DNA of 64,000 nt from Sphingomonas sp. PP-F2F-A104-K0414 (GCF_004340945.1 NZ_SLYD01000007.1:1-64000); one strand, 5' to 3'; positions 17,211 to 27,704 are shown, counted from the first letter of the stretch. The notes: a model not told the origin generated them from the letters alone. Numbers and translations are program-made.

Positions 17211-18869
17211 TCAGGCGCGGTTGGCGGCGCTCAGGACGGCGCGGACCGAGGCGGTGGCGATGTCGGTGTCCATGCCGACCCCGAACACCGTCTTTCCCTC
17301 GGCCGTACGGCATTCGACATACGCCGCCGCCTGCGCGTCCGCACCGTGGCCGATCGCGTGCTCGTTGTAATCGATGACGTCGAGTGTCGGCCCGGTCGAC
17401 TCTGCGATCGCCGCGATCACGCCCGAGATCAGACCGTTGCCGCGTCCGGAGATCGACCGCTCCTCGCCGTCGATCGCAACCCGGCCGATGAACACCCGCT
17501 GCCCCGAGGCGCCGCTCTCCTCGTAGTCGCGCAGTTCGACCCGGTCGTCCGCCTGCGGCATGTACGTCCGCTCGAACAGGCCCCAGATATCCGCGGCGTT
17601 CAACTCGCGGCTGGTTTCGTCGGCATAGGCCTGGACGTGGCGGCTGAAGTCGGCCTGCAGGCGCTTGGGCAGCTTCAGGCCCTTGTCCTGCTCGATCACC
17701 CAGGCGACGCCGCCCTTGCCGGATTGCGAATTGACGCGGATCACCGCCTCGTAGCTGCGACCGAGATCGGCGGGGTCGATCGGGAGATACGGCACCTCCC
17801 ACAGCGTGTCGTTCTTCGCCTCCTGCGCCGCGAAGCCCTTCTTGATCGCGTCCTGATGCGACCCCGAGAACGCGGTGAAGACCAAGTCGCCGGCATAGGG
17901 CGTGCGCGGGTGGACGGGGATGTTGGTGCAGTAGTTGACCGTGTTCACGACGCCGTCGATGTCCGACAGGTCGAGCTGCGGATCCACCCCTTGCGTGTAC
18001 ATGTTGAGCGCGACGGTCACGAGATCGCAATTGCCGGTGCGCTCGCCATTGCCGAGCAGGCAGCCTTCGACCCGGTCGGCGCCCGCCATCATGCCGAGTT
18101 CCGCCGCTGCGACGCCGGTGCCACGGTCGTTGTGCGTGTGCAGCGAGATCGCCACTGCGTCGCGGTTGCGGATGTGGCGGCCGAACCATTCGATCTGGTC
18201 GGCATAGATGTTCGGCGTCGCGCACTCGACGGTGGCGGGCAGGTTGAAGATGATCGGGTTTTCGGGCGTCGGCATGAGGACTTCCATCACCGCCTCGCAA
18301 ACCTCCAGCGAGAAATCGAGTTCGGCGGTCGAGAAGGTCTCAGGGCTGTATTCGAACTGCCAGCTGACGTTCGGCTGCTTGGCGGCTTCGTCGCGCAGCA
18401 CCTTGGCGCCGTCGATTGCGATCTGCTTCACCTGCGTGCGGTCCATCCCGAACACGATTTTCCGCCAGGCAGGCGACACCGCATTATACAGATGCACGAT
18501 CGCGGTCTTCGCGCCGACCAGGCTGGCGAAGCTCGTCTCGATCAGGTCGCGGCGCGACTGGGTCAGCACCTGGATCGACACGTCGTCGGGGATCCGCCCG
18601 GTCTTCACCAGCCCGGAGATGAAATCGAACTCGGTAGCGCCCGCACTCGGGAAACCGACTTCGATCTCCTTCAGTCCGACCTTGCAGAGCAGATCGAAGA
18701 ACCGTGTCTTCTTCTCCGCGTCCATCGGGTCGATGAGCGCTTGGTTGCCATCGCGCAGATCGGTGGAGAGCCAGCGGGGAGGCTTGACGATGGTCTTCGA
18801 CGGCCATTGGCGGTCGGGCAGGTCGATTTGGGGGAAGGGTCGGTATTTGGTCGATGGGTCGCGCAGCAT
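17211..18869 (-). CDS. leuA: 2-isopropylmalate synthase
   Basis: 552 aa, the LeuA2-type length seen in many alphaproteobacteria. It condenses acetyl-CoA with 2-oxoisovalerate, the first step to leucine. Metal and substrate motifs are [11 protein letters not shown] near the N terminus and HTHNDRG in the middle of the barrel; the C-terminal quarter is the LeuA allosteric dimer domain that binds leucine. A leader peptide with four consecutive leucines lies 88 bp upstream, so attenuation is likely in addition to feedback inhibition. Confidence 0.96.
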   Translation of the reverse strand: MLRDPSTKYRPFPQIDLPDRQWPSKTIVKPPRWLSTDLRDGNQALIDPMDAEKKTRFFDLLCKVGLKEIEVGFPSAGATEFDFISGLVKTGRIPDDVSIQVLTQSRRDLIETSFASLVGAKTAIVHLYNAVSPAWRKIVFGMDRTQVKQIAIDGAKVLRDEAAKQPNVSWQFEYSPETFSTAELDFSLEVCEAVMEVLMPTPENPIIFNLPATVECATPNIYADQIEWFGRHIRNRDAVAISLHTHNDRGTGVAAAELGMMAGADRVEGCLLGNGERTGNCDLVTVALNMYTQGVDPQLDLSDIDGVVNTVNYCTNIPVHPRTPYAGDLVFTAFSGSHQDAIKKGFAAQEAKNDTLWEVPYLPIDPADLGRSYEAVIRVNSQSGKGGVAWVIEQDKGLKLPKRLQADFSRHVQAYADETSRELNAADIWGLFERTYMPQADDRVELRDYEESGASGQRVFIGRVAIDGEERSISGRGNGLISGVIAAIAESTGPTLDVIDYNEHAIGHGADAQAAAYVECRTAEGKTVFGVGMDTDIATASVRAVLSAANRA

Positions 18870-18905
18870 GGCCAGTCTCTCGTGTCGTCGGGAGCGTTCG
18901 GGTCA

Positions 18906-18965
18906 GCCCTTAGGCGCGGGGCGCGGGGCATGGCCACCGCGCAAACGATCGGCGCGCCTAAGGGC
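18906..18965 (-). promoter_or_regulatory. leu leader hairpin (putative attenuator)
   Basis: GCCCTTAGGCGCG (18906-18918) is fully complementary to CGCGCCTAAGGGC (18953-18965), a 13-bp stem with a 34-base loop on the leuA leader. The stop codon of the Leu-rich leader peptide lies inside the upstream arm, so a ribosome finishing or stalling on the peptide would alter folding. No T-run follows, so the switch could act on Rho access or translation rather than intrinsic termination. Confidence 0.6.
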
Positions 18966-19002
18966 GCGTAAGTCGAAGCAGCAGGAGGCGGCCGTGCGTC
19001 AT
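18958..19002 (-). CDS. leuL: Leucine-rich leader peptide of leuA
   Basis: A 14-codon frame encodes MTHGRLLLLRLTRP: five leucines, four in a row (CTC CTG CTG CTT), just upstream of leuA on the same strand. A GGA lies about 9 bases before the ATG. The stop overlaps one arm of a 13-bp stem. This is the usual design of amino-acid attenuation: ribosomes pause at the Leu codons when charged tRNA-Leu is scarce. Too short for ordinary gene finding; the call rests on codon content, place and structure. Confidence 0.72.
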   Translation of the reverse strand: MTHGRLLLLRLTRP

Positions 19003-19011
19003 TGATGGCGT

Positions 19012-19049
19012 CCTATCGCGCGGACACGTCCCGTGTCCAGCGCGATAGG
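19012..19049. terminator. Strong hairpin between yceI and the leu leader
   Basis: CCTATCGCGCGGACACG pairs with CGTGTCC-A-GCGCGATAGG over a 3-base loop, 17 pairs with one bulged A. It lies 12 bp after the yceI stop and 10 bp before the leader peptide start. It probably ends yceI transcripts; since little room is left for a leu promoter downstream of it, it may also lie in the leu 5' leader. Confidence 0.6.
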
Positions 19050-19061
19050 GAAATTGGTATA

Positions 19062-19667
19062 TTATTGCGCCGAGAACGCGGCGTTGATCGTCAGGTCAAC
19101 CTTGTCCGACACGACCGGGGCGTAGGCGCCGAGGTTGAAGTCGCTGCGCTTGATCGAGGTCGTCGCGCGGAAGCCGAAGTTGAGCTTCTTGTTCATCGGG
19201 TTCGCGCCCGCGCCGATGAAGGTCGCCTGCAGCACGACCGGCTTGGTGACGCCCTTGAGCGTGAGGTCGCCGGTGATCGTCGCCTTGTCGCCGGTCGCGA
19301 CGACCTTGGTCGAGACGAACTTGGCGGTCGGGTAGGTCGCGGCGTCGAAGAAGTCCTTCGACTTCAGATGGCCGGCAAACGGTGCCGCGGTGACCGAGAG
19401 CTGGTCGATCGCGAAGGTCACTTCGACCTTGGTCGCGTTAGGCTTGGCGGGATCGATCGTGATGCTGCCCCCCGACGCGCCGAGCTGCCCTTCGAGCATC
19501 GAGAAGCCCATGTGGTTGACCTGCCACGTGATCTGGGTGTGGTTCGGGTCGACCGCGTAGGTGCCGGCGGCGACGCGTGCCTTGACCGGTGCGCCGGGGA
19601 CGCCTGCGGTCTGCGCGAGAACGGGCGCGGCGGTGAGGGCGAGGATCGTGGCTAGGACTAGGCGCAT
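19062..19667 (-). CDS. YceI family periplasmic protein
   Basis: 201 aa. Signal peptide MRLVLATILALTAAPVLAQ with cleavage near aa 19. The lipocalin-like YceI domain runs from YAVDPNHTQITWQVNHMGFS to the end, with HLKSKDFFDAATYPTAKF and TGDLTLKGVTKPV as family marks. These proteins bind polyprenyl-like lipids in the periplasm. The ATG at 19667 has CAGGAG ahead of it. Confidence 0.9.
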   Translation of the reverse strand: MRLVLATILALTAAPVLAQTAGVPGAPVKARVAAGTYAVDPNHTQITWQVNHMGFSMLEGQLGASGGSITIDPAKPNATKVEVTFAIDQLSVTAAPFAGHLKSKDFFDAATYPTAKFVSTKVVATGDKATITGDLTLKGVTKPVVLQATFIGAGANPMNKKLNFGFRATTSIKRSDFNLGAYAPVVSDKVDLTINAAFSAQ

Positions 19668-19795
19668 GCGGGGTCTCCTGTTTGACACGCGATGCTGGCT
19701 GAGCGGAGGGGGCGCGTCAAACGACGTTATGCCAACGCTGTGTTTCGGAATTGGGTCGGTGGGGGGAGAGAAAGCGAGGCCGCTGGCCCGTTCCA

Positions 19796-19874
19796 GTTCC
19801 CCCCGCGGACGCGGGGGCCCAGCTAAACCACGATCACCGCCCGAGACCCTGGCCCCCCGCGTTCGCGAGGGAAC
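19796..19874. repeat. Intergenic palindrome, GCGGGGGCCCAG family
   Basis: GTTCCCCCCGCGGACGCGGG and its complement-like partner GCCCCCCGCGTTCGCGAGGG flank a short centre. It is one of two repeat units filling the 442-bp gap between yceI and ilvC; no gene is seen there. Confidence 0.65.
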
Positions 19875-19907
19875 AGAAAAGGGAGACCGGCCCCCACCTC
19901 ACAAAAT

Positions 19908-20010
19908 CACCCCGGCGAAGGCCGGGGCCCAATTGGGGGACGTCGCTAACCGAAGACGGCGCTCCGTTACCGGGGCCTTCCCAATTGGGCCCCGGCCTTC
20001 GCCGGGGTGG
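19908..20010. repeat. Intergenic palindrome, CACCCCGGCGAAGGCCGGGG family
   Basis: About 103 bp with terminal CACCCCGGCGAAGGCCGGGG, an inner GCCCAATTGGG on both sides and an asymmetric core (ACGTCGCTAA .. GGCGCTCCGTTAC). Closely similar units lie at 30270-30374, 39487-39591 and 43570-43677. A long RNA hairpin would form on either strand. Confidence 0.75.
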
Positions 20011-20109
20011 TGTGGAGCGCTCGGGAACGCCAACCCGTCGGCCCCGGCGAAGCCGTGCCCTATGGGCAGGCTTCGTCGTGCCGGCCGCGCTCACGCGCGT
20101 TCGCGTCGC

Positions 20110-21287
<1,178 letters not shown>

Positions 21288-21345
21288 ATGGGGGCGGTGA
21301 CGGGTTTGGTGGAATTGGGTGTTGATGAAGCTTGGGTAGCGAAAC

Positions 21346-21861
21346 TCAGGCCGGCTCTTTGCCGCGGGCGATCGCGACGATGCCGGTTCGGGCGACTTCG
21401 ATCAGACCGACTTCACCCATAAGTTCGACGAACTTGTCGATCTTGTCGATGCCGCCGGTGACCTCGAACACGAAGCTCGATGTCGTCGCATCGACCACGC
21501 GCGCACGGTAGACGTCGGCGAGGCGCAGCGCCTCGATCCGGTGGTCGCCAGTGCCGCGGACTTTCACCAGCGCGAGTTCGCGTTCGACGTGCGCGCCCTG
21601 TGCGGTGAGGTCGGTGACCTTGTGCACCGGCACCAGCCGGTCGAGCTGGGCGATGATCTGCTCCATCGTCGCCGGCGAGGCGCTGGTGACGATGGTGATC
21701 CGGCTGACCGACTTGTCCGCGGTGATCTCGCTCACCGTCAGGCTCTCGATATTATAGCCGCGCGCGGTGAACAGGCCGGCGATCCGGGCGAGGATACCCG
21801 GTTCGTTGTCGACGATGACGGCGAGCGTGTGCCGCTCGGCCTTTTCCTGGGAGATGTGCAT
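21346..21861 (-). CDS. ilvH: Acetolactate synthase small (regulatory) subunit
   Basis: 171 aa. The N-terminal ACT domain (LAVIVDNEPGILARIAGLFTARGYNIESLTV) binds valine and sets feedback inhibition of the large subunit; the C-terminal part is the ALS_ss_C domain. It begins one base after the ilvB stop, so the two are translated together. Confidence 0.96.
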   Translation of the reverse strand: MHISQEKAERHTLAVIVDNEPGILARIAGLFTARGYNIESLTVSEITADKSVSRITIVTSASPATMEQIIAQLDRLVPVHKVTDLTAQGAHVERELALVKVRGTGDHRIEALRLADVYRARVVDATTSSFVFEVTGGIDKIDKFVELMGEVGLIEVARTGIVAIARGKEPA

Positions 21862-21862
21862 C

Positions 21863-23611
21863 TTAAACCAGCGCCTTCGCTTCGTCGTCCATCGTGCCGG
21901 ACACTTCGTTCGCCTGCAGGATCATGTCGGTATGCGCCGCGCCCGACGGGATCATCGGGAAGCAGTTGGTCAGCTGCGACACGCGGCAATCGACGATCAC
22001 CGGGCCGTCATACGCGAGCATCTCGGCGATCCCGCTGTCGAGCTGGTCGCGCGTCTCGATCAGGATGCCCTTCCAGCCATAGGCCTCGCCGAGCTTGACG
22101 AAATCGGGCAGCGAATCCGAATAGCTCTCGGCATAGCGGCTCTCATAGGTGAGCTCCTGCCACTGGCGGACCATGCCCATATACTGGTTGTTGAGGATGA
22201 AGATCTTCACCGGCAACCGGTATTGCGACGCGGTCGCCAGCTCCTGGATGTTCATCTGGATCGACGCCTCGCCGGCGATGTCGATCACCAGCGCATTCGG
22301 ATTGCCGAGCTGCGCGCCGATCGCGGCGGGCAGGCCGTAGCCCATCGTGCCGAGACCACCGCTGGTCAGCCACTTGTTCGGCTTCTCGAACCCGAAATGC
22401 TGGGCGGCCCACATCTGGTGCTGGCCGACCTCGGTCGTGATGATCGGCGAGCGCGCGTGCGTCGCGTCGAACAGCGCCCGGATCGCACGCTGCGGCATGA
22501 TCTCGTTCGGATCGTTCTCGGGGAAATCGAGACACTTCACCGCGCGCCAGCCGGCGATCCGCCGCTGCCAGTCGGTCGTGTCGGGCTTGGGATGCTGGCG
22601 GCTCTTCCAGATCCGCACCATGTCCTCGAGCGCGTGGCCGACGTCCGCGATGATCCCGAGATCGACGCGCACGGTCTTGTTCACCGACGAGCGATCGATG
22701 TCGATATGCACTTTCCGCGAGTTCGGGCTGAACGCATCCAGCCGCCCCGTCACGCGATCGTCGAAGCGCGAGCCGAGCGCGACGACGAGGTCGGCCTGAT
22801 TCATCGCCATGTTGGCCTCGTACGTGCCGTGCATCCCGAGCATGCCGAGCCACTGCGGACCGGACGCGGGATAGGCACCGAGACCCATCAGCGTCGACGT
22901 CACCGGCGCGCCCGTGATGCGGACGAGTTCGCACAGCAACTGGCTCGCGGCGGGGCCGGAATTGATGATGCCGCCGCCGGTGTACAGGATCGGGCGTTCG
23001 GCCGCGGCGAGCATGTCGACGAGCTGCTCGATCTGCGACTGGTCGGCCTTCACCTGCGGGCGATAGGTCTTGTGCTGGATCGGGCCGGGCTTCTTGTACC
23101 GAGCCGTCGCGACCTGCACGTCCTTGGGAATGTCAACGACCACCGGGCCGGGGCGCCCCGAGGTGGCGATGTGGAACGCCTCGTGGATCACGTCGCCAAG
23201 CTTGGCGGGGTCCTTCACGAGGTAATTGTGCTTCGAGCAGTGGCGCGTGATGCCGACGGTATCGGCCTCCTGGAACGCGTCGGTGCCGATCAGCGCGGTC
23301 GGCACCTGGCCGGTGATCACGACCATCGGGATCGAATCCATCAGCGCGTCGGTGATGCCGGTCACGGCATTGGTCGCGCCGGGACCCGAGGTGACGAGCA
23401 CCACGCCGGGCTTGCCGGTCGAGCGGGCATAACCCTCGGCCGCATGCGTCGCGGCCTGTTCGTGGCGCACCAGAATGTGCTTGATCCTACCCGAGCGAAA
23501 CAGCGCATCGTAGATCGGCAGCACGGCACCACCCGGATAGCCGAAGACGACCTCCACGCCGAGATCGCACAGCGCCTCGATCAGGATATCGGCTCCACTC
23601 TTCTCGGTCAT
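21863..23611 (-). CDS. ilvB: Acetolactate synthase large (catalytic) subunit
   Basis: 582 aa ThDP enzyme making acetolactate or acetohydroxybutyrate, the first step to valine and isoleucine. GYPGGAVLPIYDAL and the catalytic Glu in VRHEQAATHAAEGYAR are present; the ThDP motif reads IAGEASIQMN...ILNNQYMGM, with Gly-Glu where many homologues have Gly-Asp, a variant I believe occurs in other alphaproteobacteria. First gene of ilvBH. A hairpin (23629-23651) lies in its 5' leader. Confidence 0.96.
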   Translation of the reverse strand: MTEKSGADILIEALCDLGVEVVFGYPGGAVLPIYDALFRSGRIKHILVRHEQAATHAAEGYARSTGKPGVVLVTSGPGATNAVTGITDALMDSIPMVVITGQVPTALIGTDAFQEADTVGITRHCSKHNYLVKDPAKLGDVIHEAFHIATSGRPGPVVVDIPKDVQVATARYKKPGPIQHKTYRPQVKADQSQIEQLVDMLAAAERPILYTGGGIINSGPAASQLLCELVRITGAPVTSTLMGLGAYPASGPQWLGMLGMHGTYEANMAMNQADLVVALGSRFDDRVTGRLDAFSPNSRKVHIDIDRSSVNKTVRVDLGIIADVGHALEDMVRIWKSRQHPKPDTTDWQRRIAGWRAVKCLDFPENDPNEIMPQRAIRALFDATHARSPIITTEVGQHQMWAAQHFGFEKPNKWLTSGGLGTMGYGLPAAIGAQLGNPNALVIDIAGEASIQMNIQELATASQYRLPVKIFILNNQYMGMVRQWQELTYESRYAESYSDSLPDFVKLGEAYGWKGILIETRDQLDSGIAEMLAYDGPVIVDCRVSQLTNCFPMIPSGAAHTDMILQANEVSGTMDDEAKALV

Positions 23612-23693
23612 TTCATATCATCCTTTGCGAGAACGCTGCCTTTAGCGTCTCGTGGAGGGGCCGGCTACCGATATAAAAGATGCGTGTCAAACA

Positions 23694-24623
23694 TCATTTG
23701 AGCAATATAGTTTCAAATTGCTGCAGGCGCGTTGGGAGATCTAGGGCTTCGGTGCGGGTCCAAGCAGCGGGCGGCTGGTGCCGGAGCCACGTATATTGAC
23801 GCTTGGCGTAGCGCCGCGTGGCGAGCGATCCGGCGGCGATGGCGTCGGGCTTCGAAGTCTCTCCGCGAACGAGCGCGGCGATCTCGGGCACACCGATCGC
23901 GCGGCGGATCGGGGCGTCCTGCGGGATATCGGTGCGGGCGAGGAATGCGGTGATTTCCTCGCGGCTGGTATCGGCCATTTCGGCGAAGCGCTGGTCGATA
24001 CGCGCGTTGAGCCAGTCGCGGTCGGGGATCAAAATCAGCGCGCGGACGTCGATCGTGTCGCCGATCCCGCCGATCTTCTCCGTCTGCCAATCGGCAAGCG
24101 TCCGGCCGGTACCGCGGACAACTTCGAGAGCGCGGGCGACGCGGGTGGTGTCGGCTGCGTTGAGTTTCTGGGCAGCCTGCGGGTCGAGTTGCGCGAGTGC
24201 GGCGCGCGCCTCGGCGACGGGGAGGGCGCGGACTTGCTCGCGAAGGGCCGGGTCGATCGTAGGGACGGGCGCGATACCGTCGAGCAGCGTGCGGATATAG
24301 AGCCCAGTGCCACCCACTAGGATCGGCAGCTTGCCCTCGGCGAGCGTATCGCGGATCGCCAGCGTCGCCTCGGCAGCCCAGCGCGCGGCCGAGTAGCTCG
24401 CATCGGCCGCATCCACGTGGCCGAACAGCCGGTGCGGGGCGCTGGCCTCTTCTTCCGCCGACGGGCGGGCGGTGAGGATGCGGAGGTCGGCATAGACCTG
24501 CGCGGAGTCGGCGTTGATGACGACGCCGTCGTGGCGCGCAGCGATGGCGACCGCGAGCGCGGACTTGCCGCTCGCGGTCGGCCCTGCGATGAGCGCCACC
24601 TTCGGGAGAGTTTCTATGTTCAC
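23694..24623 (-). CDS. miaA: tRNA dimethylallyltransferase
   Basis: 309 aa from a GTG at 24623, the family length. It adds a dimethylallyl group to A37 of tRNAs reading UNN codons. P-loop [12 protein letters not shown] near the N terminus, [17 protein letters not shown] (substrate Asp), [14 protein letters not shown], and [12 protein letters not shown] at the C terminus are all present. Longer in-frame starts would run into serB on the other strand. The GTG overlaps the serB ATG by 8 bp head to head. Confidence 0.93.
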   Translation of the reverse strand: MNIETLPKVALIAGPTASGKSALAVAIAARHDGVVINADSAQVYADLRILTARPSAEEEASAPHRLFGHVDAADASYSAARWAAEATLAIRDTLAEGKLPILVGGTGLYIRTLLDGIAPVPTIDPALREQVRALPVAEARAALAQLDPQAAQKLNAADTTRVARALEVVRGTGRTLADWQTEKIGGIGDTIDVRALILIPDRDWLNARIDQRFAEMADTSREEITAFLARTDIPQDAPIRRAIGVPEIAALVRGETSKPDAIAAGSLATRRYAKRQYTWLRHQPPAAWTRTEALDLPTRLQQFETILLK

Positions 24624-25497
24624 GGCAACGCTTATAGCCTCGGGCACGCTGACCGCAGGCGATATTTCGACCGCGATGGACCGCCTGCGCGACGCGGGCT
24701 GCGCACCGGGCGCGAGCGGCTGGATCGACGAGGGCGATGCCGCCGACCTGATCTTCGGCATGGCGCCGGATGCGGCTCGGGGCGCGCTTGAGGGTGCTTT
24801 CTCGGGGGCGGACGTGGTCGTACAGTCAAGCTTGTCGCGGACCAAGACGCTGCTGGTCGCGGACATGGACTCCACCATGATCACCGTCGAATGCATCGAC
24901 GAACTGGCGGACTATGCCGGGATCAAGCCGCAGATCGCGGAGATCACCGAGCGCGCGATGCGCGGTGAACTCGATTTCGAAGCCGCGCTCGATGCGCGCG
25001 TAGCGCTCCTCAAAGGCCTGGCCGAAAGCGACATCGAACGCTGCTTAGCCGAGCGCGTGACGATCATGCCTGGCGCCAAGGCTTTGGTGCGGACGATGCG
25101 CGCCCGCGGAGCGGTGGCGGTGCTGGTGTCAGGCGGGTTTACGCGGTTCGCGGAGCCGGTAGCGAAAGAGATCGGCTTCGACCGGGCGATCGCCAACGTG
25201 CTGGAGATCGACGGCGGCGTGCTGACGGGGACGGTGACCAAGCCGATCGTAGGCTCGAACACGAAGCTGACGACGTTGCGCGCAGCAATCGCCGAGCGGG
25301 GGATCGCGGTCGAGGAGTCGCTTGCGGTCGGTGATGGCGCGAACGATCTGGCGATGATCGAGGCGGCGGGACTTGGGGTGGCGTATCACGCCAAGCCGAT
25401 CGTGGCGGCTGCTGCGGCTGCGCGGATCGATCATGGGGATCTGACGGCGCTGCTCTATGCGCAGGGTATTCCGAAACGCGATTGGGTTGCAGAGTAA
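24616..25497 (+). CDS. serB: Phosphoserine phosphatase
   Basis: 293 aa HAD-family enzyme, last step of serine synthesis. Catalytic DMDST ([16 protein letters not shown]), a Ser in VLVSGGFT, and [23 protein letters not shown] (Mg acids) follow in order. The N-terminal 75 aa is a divergent ACT-like region. The ATG at 24616 follows GGGAGAG. It starts inside the 5' end of divergent miaA, so its promoter must lie within miaA. Confidence 0.94.
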   Translation: MFTATLIASGTLTAGDISTAMDRLRDAGCAPGASGWIDEGDAADLIFGMAPDAARGALEGAFSGADVVVQSSLSRTKTLLVADMDSTMITVECIDELADYAGIKPQIAEITERAMRGELDFEAALDARVALLKGLAESDIERCLAERVTIMPGAKALVRTMRARGAVAVLVSGGFTRFAEPVAKEIGFDRAIANVLEIDGGVLTGTVTKPIVGSNTKLTTLRAAIAERGIAVEESLAVGDGANDLAMIEAAGLGVAYHAKPIVAAAAAARIDHGDLTALLYAQGIPKRDWVAE

Positions 25498-25504
25498 CCC
25501 AAGT

Positions 25505-25589
25505 CCGTCATCCTGACGAAAGTCAGGATCCAGAGCCACAGGCGATGTTCCCCTTGGCACTGGATCCTGGTTCAAGCCCAGGATGACGG
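25505..25589. repeat. Intergenic palindrome, CCGTCATCCTGACGAAAGTCAGGAT family
   Basis: CCGTCATCCTGA and TCAGGATCCAG at one end match CTGGATCCTGG and CAGGATGACGG at the other. Sister units lie at 47094-47178 and 54852-54935. It sits between convergent serB and a lipoprotein gene. Confidence 0.7.
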
Positions 25590-25633
25590 ACTAGGGTGGT
25601 CGGCGGCCTGTACGATCGCCGACCTGGATTTGG

Positions 25634-26116
25634 TTATGCCTTCGCCAACGGCGTGCCGCTCGCTTCGCAGACGTATGTCGCCAGTTCCTCACGCAACGGC
25701 AGCCCCTTGATCGGCCGCAACGGGCCGTCATGCGCGATGTTGGTTTCTACCAGCGCGCGGTTGGGGCCGACGCCCAGCACATGGAATAGCCGCTTGGCGC
25801 AGTCGGTCTCGGTGCGCGCATAGGCAACTTTACCGTCATGCTCCTGCCGCAGGATCGCGATGATCGTGCCGCCGACGGCCTTGCGTTCGCGCAGCAGGAA
25901 GTGCCGCGAGGTCGGATCGGACGGGGTCGGGATCAGCCGGCCCTTGACCGTCAGCTGCTCGGGTTTGGGGACGGCCACGTCGGTTTCCGCGAGGTTGCGC
26001 AACGACACGCCGTTATCCACCATCGCGTCGTTGCTCGTAGTCGTCGCAGGCTGCTCGCCAGAACACGCGGCTAACAGCGTTGCGCCGGCAAACGCCAGCG
26101 CCAAGGTCTTAATCAT
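25634..26116 (-). CDS. Putative lipoprotein of unknown function
   Basis: 160 aa with a lipobox (ATLLAAC, Cys near aa 18), so probably anchored to a membrane after lipidation. The mature part has a Thr/Asn/Asp linker and a globular region with two cysteines (TDCAKRLF, TYVCEASG). GGAG lies ahead of the ATG. I do not recognise a family. Confidence 0.7.
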   Translation of the reverse strand: MIKTLALAFAGATLLAACSGEQPATTTSNDAMVDNGVSLRNLAETDVAVPKPEQLTVKGRLIPTPSDPTSRHFLLRERKAVGGTIIAILRQEHDGKVAYARTETDCAKRLFHVLGVGPNRALVETNIAHDGPLRPIKGLPLREELATYVCEASGTPLAKA

Positions 26117-26216
26117 TCATCTAGCTCCCGGTCGATGTCGAAACGAAACGACCGGTCCGGGTAATTGATCCCTGCCGCGCCAGGTCCTGCCCTCGCAACG
26201 ACGGCACCGCGGTCGA

Positions 26217-26432
26217 TCAATGCGACCGTTTGTCGGCGCCGCGATCCGGGCGTACCACGGCTTTTGCAGGCGTAGCGGGTTCGCACACTCGCCGCGTCGG
26301 CTGGCAGGCGATGCCGACCGTCGAACACCCCTTGAGGCTGCCCTCGGTCGGGCACGCGCGGCATTGCTGCTTGATCTCGGTGCAGGTCGATGGCGCCGAC
26401 AGTAACGCCAGGGTCAGAAAGAACATTCGCAT
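26217..26432 (-). CDS. Small cysteine-rich exported protein, unknown function
   Basis: 71 aa. MRMFFLTLALLSAPST looks like a short signal sequence. The mature peptide has six cysteines in about 35 residues (CTEIKQQCRACP, GCSTVGIACQ, RRVCEP), suggesting a disulfide-stapled or metal-binding peptide. A 12-bp tandem repeat lies directly upstream. No family recognised; that it is a real gene is likely but not certain. Confidence 0.5.
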   Translation of the reverse strand: MRMFFLTLALLSAPSTCTEIKQQCRACPTEGSLKGCSTVGIACQPTRRVCEPATPAKAVVRPDRGADKRSH

Positions 26433-26438
26433 ATCCCC

Positions 26439-26486
26439 GTCATGAGTATCGTCATGAGTATCGTCATGAGTATCGTCATGCGTATC
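26439..26486. repeat. Tandem repeat, 4 x GTCATGAGTATC
   Basis: Three perfect 12-bp units and a fourth with one change (GTCATGCGTATC), immediately upstream of the Cys-rich small gene. Copy number may vary by slippage and so change the spacing of promoter or ribosome elements. Confidence 0.85.
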
Positions 26487-26507
26487 ACCGCGTTTGGGTC
26501 CCTCAGA

Positions 26508-27527
26508 TCAGGGCGCGACGATCACGCAGGGCACGCCCGCTGCCGAGCAGGCGCGCGTCGCGTCCGCCTTCGACGCGAACCCGCCGGCCTGGAGCCGCGT
26601 CACGGTGCCCGCCTTGGTGTAGAAAGGCTGCGCGCCACGCAGCCTGCCGCGCACCTTGTTCCACTGCGTCTCGGCATTGCCCTGATCGCGGAACGCACCG
26701 AGCTGGACGCGCCAATTGCCCGTAGCCTTGACCGGCGCAGGCTTTGGCGCGGGCTTTGCCGCAACCGCCTTTACCGGCGCGGGTTTCGGCGGCGTCGGCT
26801 TGGCCGCAAGTTCACGCGTCGGCGCGGGACCGCGGGCAGGGGGCGAACTCGCTGGCAAACGCGTAGGCCGTGGCGTCTCGGCCGTTCGCGGCGCCGGTAC
26901 GTCGACTCGTGCGCTGGTCGCTCCGACGGTCGATCGCGACGGGGCGGCGGGCGGTGCCTGCAACGCATATTGCTGCGCCAACGCGGTGCCCTTCTCGCGG
27001 TCGGCGGGCGAAATATACTGGTCCATCTGCGCCAGTGTCTGCGAGGCGGACTGCAACCCGGACGCCGATGCGCGCGTCATCAGCGCATAGGCGCGGGGGA
27101 AATCGCGCGGCACACCATCGCCGTTGAACAGCATCGTGCCGAGTACCAGCTGGGTCCGCGGTTCGCCGCGTGCGACCGACTTTTCGAGCCAGGGCAGCGC
27201 ATCGGTCTTCTTCCCCGCCTGAAACAGCGCGAGGCCGTAATTGTCGCCGGCCTGGAGATGCCCCTGCAAGGCCGCCTTGCGGAACCAGCTTTCGGCGAGG
27301 CCGGGATCGAGCGGCACGCCGCGGCCGAGCTTGTACGCCTGGGCGAGATTGAACTGCGCGTCGGCATCGCCGGCGATCGCGAGCGGTCGCCACTCGCCGA
27401 CGGCCCGCGCGTAATCGCCCTTGCCCCAGGCGTCGACGCCGGCCTTCACATCGGCATAGGCGGGGACGGCGGCGAACACGCCGCTCAGTGCGATCGCACC
27501 CACCAGAAGCTTACGCCCAACCGTCAT
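26508..27527 (-). CDS. Periplasmic Sel1-repeat and SPOR-domain protein
   Basis: 339 aa. Signal peptide ends AYA near aa 25; Sel1-like repeats follow (WGKGDYARAVGEWRPLAIAGDADAQFNLAQAY, LGTMLFNGDGVPRDFPRAYAL); then a long Pro/Ala/Lys-rich linker; and a C-terminal SPOR domain (GNWRVQLGAFRDQG to the end, about aa 267-339). SPOR domains bind denuded peptidoglycan at the division septum. It is divergent from a ParA gene that is followed by another SPOR protein. Confidence 0.9.
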   Translation of the reverse strand: MTVGRKLLVGAIALSGVFAAVPAYADVKAGVDAWGKGDYARAVGEWRPLAIAGDADAQFNLAQAYKLGRGVPLDPGLAESWFRKAALQGHLQAGDNYGLALFQAGKKTDALPWLEKSVARGEPRTQLVLGTMLFNGDGVPRDFPRAYALMTRASASGLQSASQTLAQMDQYISPADREKGTALAQQYALQAPPAAPSRSTVGATSARVDVPAPRTAETPRPTRLPASSPPARGPAPTRELAAKPTPPKPAPVKAVAAKPAPKPAPVKATGNWRVQLGAFRDQGNAETQWNKVRGRLRGAQPFYTKAGTVTRLQAGGFASKADATRACSAAGVPCVIVAP

Positions 27528-27704
27528 CGCTCTACCCCATATCGACTCATCGCTACCATGCCGCCGTTCGCCGCGTTAGGCAAAGGGCGTACGGGTAATT
27601 TCCGACCGATTTCGCTCGGATCAACCCCATTATGACGCGCTGTTAACCGCTTCTTGACCCGCGCCTGCCATGCCGGCTGCGACTATCGGGGGATCAGGCA
27701 GATT

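Noticed and set aside
23655..23700. Short frame [10 protein letters not shown] ahead of ilvB as a leader peptide
   Set aside because: Only two Leu and no Ile/Val run; overlaps the miaA end; no matching attenuator stem.
21767..23701. Long open frame antisense to ilvB
   Set aside because: Mirror frame of a clear acetolactate synthase gene.
24624..24896. Longer miaA start at 24896
   Set aside because: The extra 91 residues are Ser/Pro/Ala-rich and lie opposite serB; the GTG at 24623 gives the family length.
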